IMG/VR virus record: IMGVR_UViG_3300028800_000054
Span: 1 to 35,677 of that record
Reading direction: 5' to 3' (one strand)
Origin: a virus
DNA length: 35,677 nucleotides
The position numbers and the translations under genes were made by a program. Below are positions 27,549 to 34,880 of the stretch, in pieces (the stretch's first letter is position 1; every line of letters begins with the position of its first letter). Under the pieces are notes generated by a model that was given only the letters and a program-made list of their open reading frames with translations, was not told the DNA's origin and made no database searches.

Positions 27549-27616
27549 TGAGCGCTTGTTATTACTTTCATAAACTAGGTGCCAAGTGTCCATTATGTGG
27601 ATGGACGGGAAAATAA
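27548..27616 (+). CDS. Cys-rich micro-protein, 22 aa
   Basis: The ATG shares its first base with the terL stop (TGATG). It has one Cys near the start, a His and a clean CPLCGW knuckle (KLGAKCPLCGW) near the end, a half or full zinc-binding motif in 22 residues. Without the CxxC pattern I would not list it. Confidence 0.35.
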   Translation: MSACYYFHKLGAKCPLCGWTGK

Positions 27617-27632
27617 TTGAGGATATTTTAGA

Positions 27633-27884
27633 ATGGCTTGTTTTTGTAAGAATCCAGATGGATCACCAAGTCAAATATGCCTTGGTACTTGTATGACACA
27701 AAGTTATGCTGAATTTAATCCGGTTAAAACGAGATCGGATAAGTCAATCGAAGATAAACTAGAATATTTGTTGAGCGTATTTTTAAACAAGGTTGATGAA
27801 CGCATTAATCAATTGTCTAAATTAGTTGATGACAAATATAAGCAAGGGTTCTTAGATGGTTTTAATGCTGGGCGTGAATCATGA
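27633..27884 (+). CDS. Hypothetical protein, 83 aa, with N-terminal Cys cluster
   Basis: GAGG lies ten bases before the ATG. The N-terminus has four Cys (MACFCKNPDGSPSQICLGTC); the rest is a charged helix (DKLEYLLSVFLNKVDERINQ) suited to a coiled coil. The stop overlaps the next ATG by four bases. It is probably a partner of the coiled-coil protein that follows. Function unknown. Confidence 0.5.
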   Translation: MACFCKNPDGSPSQICLGTCMTQSYAEFNPVKTRSDKSIEDKLEYLLSVFLNKVDERINQLSKLVDDKYKQGFLDGFNAGRES

Positions 27885-28126
27885 CGCCTGATGAGAAACT
27901 AAAAGAACAATTAACTTTCCTTGATTATATTTATCCACGTATGCAGCAACAGATGGATGAGTTAAAGCATAATTATGATTCATTGTATAGGCGCATGATA
28001 TCGTTGGAAGAAGAGAGAAAATCATTAAACGATACAATCAATCAGTACAAGAAAAAAATTCAACGCATTGAAATGTTTATTATAGAACAGGGATTAATAA
28101 AATTATGCGAAAGGAACAAGAAATAA
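27881..28126 (+). CDS. Coiled-coil protein, 81 aa
   Basis: The sequence is nearly continuous heptads (MQQQMDELKHNYDSLYRRMI, LEEERKSLNDTINQYKKKIQ). The ATG overlaps the previous stop (ATGA). Small coiled-coil proteins between terminase and portal are common in phages, but none has a role I can assign here. Confidence 0.5.
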   Translation: MTPDEKLKEQLTFLDYIYPRMQQQMDELKHNYDSLYRRMISLEEERKSLNDTINQYKKKIQRIEMFIIEQGLIKLCERNKK

Positions 28127-28269
28127 ACAAAGCAAAGGTATTGGCAAACGACAAAGATATCGTGCGCCAAGTGCCAGGTATTTTGCAGGATCACCTTGGC
28201 GTACAGAAACCGCAGGCGCTCCGTAATGAAGAATTGTTTTATCGCGCAACTGGCTATATAGGATCGTAA
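28105..28269 (+). CDS. Hypothetical protein, 54 aa
   Basis: The gene overlaps the coiled-coil gene by 22 bases and has an AGGGA site upstream. The sequence is basic at first (RKEQEINKAKVLANDKDIVR), then polar, ending YRATGYIGS. No motif. The frame ends 19 bases before the next ATG, in line with a compact operon. Confidence 0.45.
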   Translation: MRKEQEINKAKVLANDKDIVRQVPGILQDHLGVQKPQALRNEELFYRATGYIGS

Positions 28270-28288
28270 TTTACTAAGGAGTAATAAA

Positions 28289-28543
28289 ATGTCCATTCAA
28301 ACATTCACAATCAATTTCCCAGGCCAGAACAATACAGTTGTTCCACGCATTGGCCATCTATATGCACCGAATGATACTTTATCGCAAATTGCAACAGCAG
28401 GTTACTTGGATGGTTATATCCAATCGCAAGGTTTTAGTATTTTGGCGACTGATTTAATTGCAGCCGTTGGATCAAATGGCACGCAATGGTACAAGCCAGT
28501 ATTTAGCGCAAGCGGATCATGCACCTTGACCGTATTGCCGTAA
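28289..28543 (+). CDS. Small late protein, probably virion-associated, 84 aa
   Basis: AAGGAG lies before the ATG. The sequence has beta-type features (SIQTFTINFPGQNNTVVPRI, ATAGYLDGYIQSQGFSI, GSCTLTVLP) seen in small phage structural or fibre-associated proteins. It sits between terminase and portal, where P22-like phages place few structural genes. I cannot name it. Confidence 0.45.
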   Translation: MSIQTFTINFPGQNNTVVPRIGHLYAPNDTLSQIATAGYLDGYIQSQGFSILATDLIAAVGSNGTQWYKPVFSASGSCTLTVLP

Positions 28544-28572
28544 TTTTTTTTAATCATGAAAAAGGAAAGAGC

Positions 28573-28821
28573 ATGAACTTTAATGAAGCATTGGACTCAT
28601 TGAAAAATGGAAAGTATGTAAAGCGCACTAATTGGGATGATGGTTATTGCTGTTTGATGCCAGACCAAGCTTATATCTGGCGCATCTTAACCAAACCTAA
28701 TGCAAACGTTGGTAACTTCTTACCATTATTGGCTGACCTAACCGCCAATGATTGGGAAACATATAATGGCAATACCGGCATTGTTCCACCATGTGAAGGT
28801 GGTGAAGGCGACGCTGCATAA
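28573..28821 (+). CDS. DUF2829 (Tad2-like) protein, 82 aa
   Basis: AAAGGAAAG precedes the ATG. The opening MNFNEALDSLKNGKYVKRTN followed by W, and the late motif LPLLADLTANDWETY, match the DUF2829 pattern 'MNFGEAL-x-x-L-x-x-GK-x-x-x-R-x-x-W ... A-x-DW-x'. Family member Tad2 sponges the signalling nucleotide of Thoeris defence. Length is normal. It is transcribed with late genes, so it may also be a structural bystander. A tandem relative is at 17412-17798. Confidence 0.6.
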   Translation: MNFNEALDSLKNGKYVKRTNWDDGYCCLMPDQAYIWRILTKPNANVGNFLPLLADLTANDWETYNGNTGIVPPCEGGEGDAA

Positions 28822-28865
28822 GTTAGTGTTAGAATAAGTTTGGGCAAAGATATCGAGGTGACGTT

Positions 28866-28889
28866 ATGCGTCCGAAGAGACCACGATAA
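28866..28889 (+). CDS. Seven-codon basic leader peptide (MRPKRPR)
   Basis: A strong GAGGTGA site five bases before an ATG opens a seven-codon frame with four basic residues and then stops, 74 bases before the portal ATG. No other frame exists between 28822 and 28963. It could be a translation-coupled leader for the portal or a chance ribosome site. A direct repeat, GGTAGTTTATTGGTAGTTTG, sits between it and the portal gene. Confidence 0.3.
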   Translation: MRPKRPR

Positions 28890-28963
28890 CACTGGCCCAA
28901 CTACTAATTTAGGATGAATTGGTAGTTTATTGGTAGTTTGCCATTAACCAAGGAAGGTTAATT

Positions 28964-31135
28964 ATGGAACGTGATTTAAATGATCAAAAGACATTGTCCG
29001 CCGATGAAATCAATGAAATGGAAGATCGGCGCATTGCCATGCTCAATGAGGCTGGCATTGATGAACAAGACGTTCTGCATGATACCAATCAAGAATTAAA
29101 TACGTGGAACAGCTACTTTAACGAAAACATTACGCGTGGCAAAGATGATATGAACTTTTGCTTGCGTGATCAATGGACCGCTGTTGAACGTTCCGAATTT
29201 ACCCGCCTCTTTAAACCAGCGATGACATTCAACAAATTATACGATGCAACAAAAAAAATAGCGGGAGAGCAACGAAAAAATAAACCAGATTTGATTGTAA
29301 GGTCATTAACAGGGAAAGCCACGCAACAACAGATAGACTTACGAGCAGACTTAGTACGTACCATTTCATATCAGTCTCAAAACGACTTGGTTTACCAGAC
29401 GGCGTTTCGTTCTGCTTTGATGATGGGTTTTGGTGCATTCCAGATTTGCCTCGATTATGAACGGCCAAAGAGTTTTAACAAGATCATACGATACGACATT
29501 ATTCCCGATGCAACAATGTGTGCCTGGGACCCAACTGCAATGAAACCACACAAGGGCGATGGTAATTGGTGTTCAAGGCGTTTTATCTATACACGCGATG
29601 AGTTCTTTGCGACTTATCCATATGTGACAGACCCTGTTTCTTATATTGATCCGTATATGTTAATGGATTTCCAGTGGACCACACGGGATACAATTACAGT
29701 GTGCGATCGCTTCAAGAAAGAATGGTTTCCAGTTGTCATCCTGAAACTCTCCAATGGTATGGTCGTCACCAATGACGAATGGGAAGAAGCGCAAGAGAGT
29801 TACCAGAAACAAAAGAAAATGGTCGAAGGTTCAATTGTTGCGAAAATAATTGAAAAAGGTATTCCACGAGTTGTTGCTGAACGGCAAACACAAGACTACC
29901 GGATTATGCATTATCGCTTGATACGCAATCAAATCATCGATTTCTCTGAATGGCCAAGTAGACAATTGCCCATCCCATTTGTGGATGGCGATAGCTACTG
30001 GATTGAAGGCCGACAATATACCCGCAGTTTTATCCATGAGGCACGCGATGCACAAAAATGCGTTAACTATTTTGGTTCAGAAATTGCTGCGGAAGCTAAA
30101 AACCGTCGACGCGAGCAATGGATTGGTACACCCGACAACATTTCTGGCTATGAGCAAGACTGGCGCAATCCTGAGCTCCAAATGGGGATCTTGCGTGCAA
30201 AACCAGATCCTAAAACCGGACAAATGCCCATCAAAATGCCAGCATGGGAACTCTCGCAAGGTCTTGTACAAAATTTCCAGCGAGCTAGCCAAGATATCCG
30301 CGAAATACTTGGTTTCTCGGAGAACGAAGCTTTACAGGGCAAAGATGTCTCAGGCAAAGCAAGACGCGAACGAAAGCTAGAGGGTTCGATGTCTGCATAT
30401 GTGTTCTTTGATAATCTCAATCAAGCCATTGAACAGGGCGGACGAGTGGTCAATGACCTATTGCCGTACGTGGTTGGTGAAGATGAGCGGCCAATGGTTA
30501 TCTCTAAAGCCGATGGTAAGACCGATTCGATCGTCTTGAATGAAAAAATGAAAGATGGATCAGTTGGCAATCAATTGGATAAGGGTGATTTCGACGTTGA
30601 AATCGATACCGGACCATCTTTTGCCGTACAGAAAGACATTGCACTCGAATTCTTACAAGAAACATTACAAGCTTATCCACAAGCGTTCCCATTGATTGCT
30701 GATTTATGGGCTAAAAACTTGGATGTCCAGTTTATGCCGCAAATTGCTGAACGTTTCAAGACAATGGTCCCACCGAATATTATTGCGGAAGAGGAAGGCA
30801 AGAAAGCGCCACCACCACCGCCACCAAGTCCGCAAGAGCAAATGATGCAAGCGGAAATGCAGCAAAAACAGGCGCAAATTCAAATCAAGATGAAAGAATT
30901 GCAAATCAAGGAACAGCAACACGAACTTGAGAAGGCGCAATTGATGCTTGATGCGCACAAGATTGATTCGGAAAACCAATTAAATGTCTATGACCATCAG
31001 CTTAACTTGCGCAAAGCACAAGTGACTCACATGAATGACAATAAGCGCATGGATCATGATTTCACAAGCAAGATTGCGGGCATCTTAACTGATATTCACA
31101 AGCACCAAAACCCGCAGAAAAAGGAAAAGGATTAA
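28964..31135 (+). CDS. P22-type portal protein, 723 aa
   Basis: Length is nearly that of P22 gp1 (725). The body has the portal pattern (MNFCLRDQWTAVERSEF, GAFQICLDYERP, FVDGDSYWIEG). A late DLWAKNLDVQF helix leads into a proline run (APPPPPPSP) and about 105 residues of Gln/Lys-rich coiled coil (MQAEMQQKQAQIQIKMKELQ). The latter corresponds to the barrel region of P22's portal, which lies inside the head and takes part in sensing how full it is. It forms the 12-mer vertex for packaging and tail attachment. AAGGAAGG precedes the ATG. Confidence 0.88.
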   Translation: MERDLNDQKTLSADEINEMEDRRIAMLNEAGIDEQDVLHDTNQELNTWNSYFNENITRGKDDMNFCLRDQWTAVERSEFTRLFKPAMTFNKLYDATKKIAGEQRKNKPDLIVRSLTGKATQQQIDLRADLVRTISYQSQNDLVYQTAFRSALMMGFGAFQICLDYERPKSFNKIIRYDIIPDATMCAWDPTAMKPHKGDGNWCSRRFIYTRDEFFATYPYVTDPVSYIDPYMLMDFQWTTRDTITVCDRFKKEWFPVVILKLSNGMVVTNDEWEEAQESYQKQKKMVEGSIVAKIIEKGIPRVVAERQTQDYRIMHYRLIRNQIIDFSEWPSRQLPIPFVDGDSYWIEGRQYTRSFIHEARDAQKCVNYFGSEIAAEAKNRRREQWIGTPDNISGYEQDWRNPELQMGILRAKPDPKTGQMPIKMPAWELSQGLVQNFQRASQDIREILGFSENEALQGKDVSGKARRERKLEGSMSAYVFFDNLNQAIEQGGRVVNDLLPYVVGEDERPMVISKADGKTDSIVLNEKMKDGSVGNQLDKGDFDVEIDTGPSFAVQKDIALEFLQETLQAYPQAFPLIADLWAKNLDVQFMPQIAERFKTMVPPNIIAEEEGKKAPPPPPPSPQEQMMQAEMQQKQAQIQIKMKELQIKEQQHELEKAQLMLDAHKIDSENQLNVYDHQLNLRKAQVTHMNDNKRMDHDFTSKIAGILTDIHKHQNPQKKEKD

Positions 31136-31262
31136 TGCCCTACCCATAGGTGGGGCTTCTCAAGTTGTATAAAAGTTCTATGATTTACTTATACGTGAAC
31201 AGGAGTTCACGGGGCTAACGAAGAGCCTTACCTTCGGGGCATAAATGCCGAGTGGAGACGAT
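31136..31262 (+). promoter_or_regulatory. Structured leader between portal and scaffold
   Basis: The gap contains a perfect hairpin GTGAAC-AGGA-GTTCAC (31195-31210), whose loop is itself an anti-Shine-Dalgarno-binding sequence, a GGCT/AGCC hairpin right after it, and a TTGTAT...TATACG pair that could be a weak promoter. The scaffold and coat must be made in large amounts and scaffold levels are autoregulated in P22, so a translational control element is plausible here. Confidence 0.4.
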
Positions 31263-32054
31263 ATGGATAGCGCTCAGGAAATGACAGGCCAGGAGAAGAA
31301 TAATTCTGGCGAAGTGTTGGAAAGTGTTGGTATGCCGATGGATGGTGCAGAGGGTGAAGATTCTCAGGCATCAGGGCAAGAGAGTAACGATCCGCTTTAT
31401 GTTCAGAAACGTCTGAAACAGCAAAAGCGGGCACACGATAGGGAAATTCGTGATTTGCATGCTCGAATAGAGGCTATGCAAGGTTCTCAACCACAACATT
31501 CTGGCATGGAAGCAAGTTCCTACGATAATGGTGTTCCAGCCAATAACGTAGACGAGCAGATTCACAAGGCAGTCAGCTTTGCGCTCCAACATAAGGACAG
31601 GGAAGAGCGAAAGGCGAAAGAGGCAGAGTCAGCGGCACATGTCCAAAAGCAATATCATGAGTTAAATAAACATCTTGATAATGTTTCTGACAAGTACGAC
31701 GACTTTGATGAAGTGGTGAGAGGGCAGGATACGCCGTTTACATCACACATGCGCGATGCCGCCCTATTTCTTGACTTGGATCACAAGAATCCAGGTAGTG
31801 CCGGTGAAGTGCTTTACCAACTTGCAAAGAATCCTGACGAGTTGTCCCGAATATCAAAACTCCACCCATTAGACCAAGCGCGAGAGATGGTAAAACTGTC
31901 GAAAGCCTTGATTGGTGGTGGCGAGAATAAAGCCCAGCAACCACGTCCACTCGGACAAATCAAGAATACGCCAGTCACCAATTCCCACGTTATTACGGAA
32001 AAGACGCCGATCGCAAGCTTACGGCAACGGATGAAATCGGGTAACTGGAAGTAA
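31263..32054 (+). CDS. Scaffolding protein, 263 aa
   Basis: The ATG at 31263 with GGAG seven bases upstream is preferred to one at 31245. The protein is charged and helical, with an acidic, polar first 50 residues, a coiled-coil middle (RLKQQKRAHDREIRDLHARI, EERKAKEAESAAHVQKQYHE) and a Lys/Arg-rich C-terminus ending ASLRQRMKSGNWK. In P22, the basic C-terminal helix-turn-helix of the scaffold binds coat. Its position directly before the coat gene fixes the identity. It guides procapsid assembly and leaves before packaging. Confidence 0.75.
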   Translation: MDSAQEMTGQEKNNSGEVLESVGMPMDGAEGEDSQASGQESNDPLYVQKRLKQQKRAHDREIRDLHARIEAMQGSQPQHSGMEASSYDNGVPANNVDEQIHKAVSFALQHKDREERKAKEAESAAHVQKQYHELNKHLDNVSDKYDDFDEVVRGQDTPFTSHMRDAALFLDLDHKNPGSAGEVLYQLAKNPDELSRISKLHPLDQAREMVKLSKALIGGGENKAQQPRPLGQIKNTPVTNSHVITEKTPIASLRQRMKSGNWK

Positions 32055-32106
32055 CAGGGAAAAGGTTTCCCTACCAGTTGCCTAACTCAATGGACGGAGA
32101 CTGGCA

Positions 32107-33327
32107 ATGCCTAATCAATTTATTACGACCCAACTCGTAAGTAATACCGCTTTAGCAATGTTTGCAAACAATGCACCTTTTATTATGACGGGTTCTCGCA
32201 TCTATCAAGATGACTTCCAGAATTCCGGTTATAAAATTGGTGACACATTACAGGTTCGCAGACAAAACAACTTTATTGTTGGCGATGGTTCGACGGCTGT
32301 TCCGCAAGATATTATCGAAACAGTTGAAACGATCACTGTTGCACATCAATACCATGCGCTGATTGCCTACACCATCCAAGATTTATCTTTGCGTATCGAA
32401 GATTTCTCTCGCATGTTTATTCAGCCAGCCATCCAAAACATTATCACCCAGATGGAACGTGATATTTGTGCTGCGGCTGAGCAAGCATTGAATTTCTTCA
32501 CAGGCACAGCCGGAACACCCATCAACTCTTTCCAGACGGTGGACTTGGCTGGTGCGAAGTTGTTGGAACAAGGCGTTAACATTTCATCCGATGCCTATCT
32601 TGCCATGACGGTCCGTGATGGTTCATCGCTGAAATCAGCCCTTTTAAACAATTTCACGCCAGTATTCAACGAAGATATTGTCAGACAATCAGCCATCGGC
32701 CACTTGTCTTATTTCGATATTTTCCAATCCCAGAACATTGTCAGACACCAAGCGGGTGCAGGACCTACCTTGACCCCAGGCGATACCTTGACGGTGAATG
32801 GTGCAGTTGCATCAGGTAACACCATCGTGTTAGCGGGTGCGAATGGTGGTGGTGCTGCAGTAACAAATTACTTTTTACCAGGCGATTTGATCTCGATTGC
32901 TGGTGTTCATAGTGTGAACCCATTGTCTCGCGCATCCACTGGCCAGAACATGCAATTTGTTATCACCCAAGCTGCAAACTCGGCAATCGGTGGCGCAGTA
33001 ACCATTACGGTCAGCCCAACCATTATCAGTTCCAGCGCTTCACCGTTGCAGAATGTGGATAACGCTGTACCAAGTGGCGCGGCTGTTACTGTTGTGCCAA
33101 GTTATAATTGCAACGTCGCCTATCCGGCACGTGCTTTGGATATCGTTTGTCCGCCACTTTATAAATTGCAAGTGCCTTATTCCAGTATTGCAATCGATCC
33201 TGAAACTGGCTTGTCGTTGGCTGTTACCCAAACAGGTGACATCTTGGGCTACCAAAACTTCATGCGTATCGATATTTTGTGCGGATTTGATTGGCACGAA
33301 CAATATGCAGTGAAGTTACTGTCATAG
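32107..33327 (+). CDS. Major capsid protein, P22 coat-like, 406 aa
   Basis: The N-terminus (MPNQFITTQLVSNTALAMFA, then GDTLQVRRQNNF) and MERDICAAAEQALNFF fit P22 coat-type HK97-fold proteins; P22 gp5 is 430 residues. An insert of the 'I-domain' type is suggested by residues about 215-330 (GDTLTVNGAVASGNTIVLAG, then PGDLISIAGVHSVN). The C-terminal part (DPETGLSLAVTQTGDILGYQ) resembles the P-loop end strand. GGAG precedes the ATG. It forms the T=7-type shell in P22 relatives; the T number here is inference. Confidence 0.85.
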   Translation: MPNQFITTQLVSNTALAMFANNAPFIMTGSRIYQDDFQNSGYKIGDTLQVRRQNNFIVGDGSTAVPQDIIETVETITVAHQYHALIAYTIQDLSLRIEDFSRMFIQPAIQNIITQMERDICAAAEQALNFFTGTAGTPINSFQTVDLAGAKLLEQGVNISSDAYLAMTVRDGSSLKSALLNNFTPVFNEDIVRQSAIGHLSYFDIFQSQNIVRHQAGAGPTLTPGDTLTVNGAVASGNTIVLAGANGGGAAVTNYFLPGDLISIAGVHSVNPLSRASTGQNMQFVITQAANSAIGGAVTITVSPTIISSSASPLQNVDNAVPSGAAVTVVPSYNCNVAYPARALDIVCPPLYKLQVPYSSIAIDPETGLSLAVTQTGDILGYQNFMRIDILCGFDWHEQYAVKLLS

Positions 33328-33336
33328 GGAATAAGC

Positions 33337-33549
33337 ATGAGGCCATTTGAAAGAAGCTGTTTGTATCACAAAACCCATCCGATGCGAGTGATCGAAGCGG
33401 ATCAGGAAGAAGTCTACAAACAGCTTTTGGCTAGCGGGGAATGGTTCGACCATCCAAACAAAGTTAAGGAATTACACCATGAAAAGCAGATACGACAACA
33501 CTCCAGGAAAAGACGCAGCAATGGCGAAAACTCGCCAGAACAGGTTTGA
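33337..33549 (+). CDS. Small late protein, 70 aa
   Basis: A GGGAATA site lies before the ATG. The protein has a compact first half (CLYHKTHPMRVIEADQEEVY) and GEWFDHP, a phrase seen in small phage head proteins, then a Lys/Arg-rich tail that is coded by the same bases as the next gene (71-base overlap). It probably belongs to the head. No specific role known. Confidence 0.5.
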   Translation: MRPFERSCLYHKTHPMRVIEADQEEVYKQLLASGEWFDHPNKVKELHHEKQIRQHSRKRRSNGENSPEQV

Positions 33550-33763
33550 AGCAGAACACAGTGCGAAAGATGCATTTGTCAAAAAACAGCAAGCAGAACT
33601 TGCTCGCATGGGCGGCAAAGCACCCAATCTGAAACCTGAATCAATGGAATTTAACGCTTACATGTGCAATGACGGCGCGCATGCACAGCGCTTGGCTAAA
33701 AGCTTGACCGCTGGCTTGGATAAAGTTGCATATCCAGTTGATGGTGAAGGTGACGATTCCTAA
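33479..33763 (+). CDS. Small late protein, 94 aa
   Basis: AAGGA lies about eight bases before the ATG, within the previous gene. The protein is Lys/Ala-rich and helical (DAFVKKQQAELARMGGKAPN), then YMCNDGAHAQRLAKSLTAGL and an acidic tail (GEGDDS). It may be a head-completion or minor capsid protein, judged from position between coat and the gp4-like gene. Confidence 0.5.
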   Translation: MKSRYDNTPGKDAAMAKTRQNRFEAEHSAKDAFVKKQQAELARMGGKAPNLKPESMEFNAYMCNDGAHAQRLAKSLTAGLDKVAYPVDGEGDDS

Positions 33764-33773
33764 CGTCGATTAA

Positions 33774-33807
33774 ATCGATATAGCCTGAAACTATGTCGAT
33801 TTTTTTA
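33774..33807 (+). terminator. Intrinsic terminator after head genes
   Basis: ATCGATATAG pairs with CTATGTCGAT (10 bp, one G-T wobble) around a 7-base loop, with six T residues following. It lies between the head block and the gp4-like gene, so tail genes would be expressed below coat levels or need read-through. Confidence 0.8.
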
Positions 33808-33835
33808 AGATTTTTCGACATGAGGGACGGAATCG

Positions 33836-34879
33836 ATGTCGCAAGTTGTCAGGACGACAAATGATGTAATCATTAATGCCTTGTACCTACTTGGGGAGCT
33901 TGGCGTCGGTGAAACACCAGATGGTTTTATGCTCTCCACGGGGCTTGAGCTCATTAATGAACTATTGGATAAATTCTCATCCGATAGTATCTACATTCCC
34001 TTCCTGACTACCTTAAGCAGCCAGTTTGTGGTTGGTCAAGATACTTATTCCATCTCTGACATGATTTTAGGAACGAATATCACCGCTGATCGCGTGGTGG
34101 ATTTGTCCTTTGCGAATTACACGGTGCCAGGCGTTGGCGTGAACCAAAATGCTAATGCAATAGTATTTACCTATACCGCCAACCTTGCCACCAACTTGTT
34201 GACCTTGTCGGGTTCGACCAATGCGTTCCCAACAGGTACGCCCGTCGTCCTCACAACGGCGGGCACGATTCCATCGCCCTTGGTAACTGGTGTAACGTAT
34301 TACGCTATTTTCATCAGTCCCACAACGATTCAACTGGCTTTGAGTAATGCCAATGCACTAGCCAATATTCCTATCGTCTTAACGAGCGATGGCGTGCCCA
34401 TTAATACAATTACAACTTATCAAGGCATGACCAGTGGTGTGTCGACTTCATTGGTTTACCCGTTGCGTATTATCAATAAGGCGACTTATTGGGGTGTGGT
34501 ACGACAGACCAATTTATTGGCTCGTCCTGGCTTTATTTTCTTGAACAAACAAGCGCAGGAAAGTTTTATCACGGTTTACCCTGTTCCAGACCAGCCTTAT
34601 CCGTTCCAGATCCAAGTTAAATCCATGATTAATGAACTGGTGAACCAAGAGACTTTGGGAGAATTGCCACCTAATTATTATGGGTTTTTGAAATATGCAT
34701 TGGCACGAAAGTTCCTTGCTTATTACCCGTCTGGTAACTGGCCGCAACAGAATGAAGATGAATACCAAGACTATTACCAGACACTAAAGAACACGAATGA
34801 AACGGACTTAACCATTAGGCCATCGGTGATTCTGACTGCGCCTGAGCCGTTCTACTGGCCAAATATTTTGAGTTATTAA
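33836..34879 (+). CDS. P22 gp4-like tail adaptor with inserted domain, 347 aa
   Basis: The N-terminal 85 residues (VVRTTNDVIINALYLLGELG, STGLELINELLDKFSSDSIY) and the C-terminal part (RIINKATYWGVVRQ, LPPNYYGFLKYALARKFLAY) match the helical core of P22-type gp4 tail adaptors that join portal to tail. P22 gp4 has 166 residues; here about 90 residues (100-195, FTYTANLATNLLTLSGSTNA and TGVTYYAIFISPTTIQLAL) are inserted, a beta module also seen in the gp10-like neighbour. ATG follows GAGGGACGGAA. Confidence 0.75.
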   Translation: MSQVVRTTNDVIINALYLLGELGVGETPDGFMLSTGLELINELLDKFSSDSIYIPFLTTLSSQFVVGQDTYSISDMILGTNITADRVVDLSFANYTVPGVGVNQNANAIVFTYTANLATNLLTLSGSTNAFPTGTPVVLTTAGTIPSPLVTGVTYYAIFISPTTIQLALSNANALANIPIVLTSDGVPINTITTYQGMTSGVSTSLVYPLRIINKATYWGVVRQTNLLARPGFIFLNKQAQESFITVYPVPDQPYPFQIQVKSMINELVNQETLGELPPNYYGFLKYALARKFLAYYPSGNWPQQNEDEYQDYYQTLKNTNETDLTIRPSVILTAPEPFYWPNILSY

Positions 34880-34880
34880 T

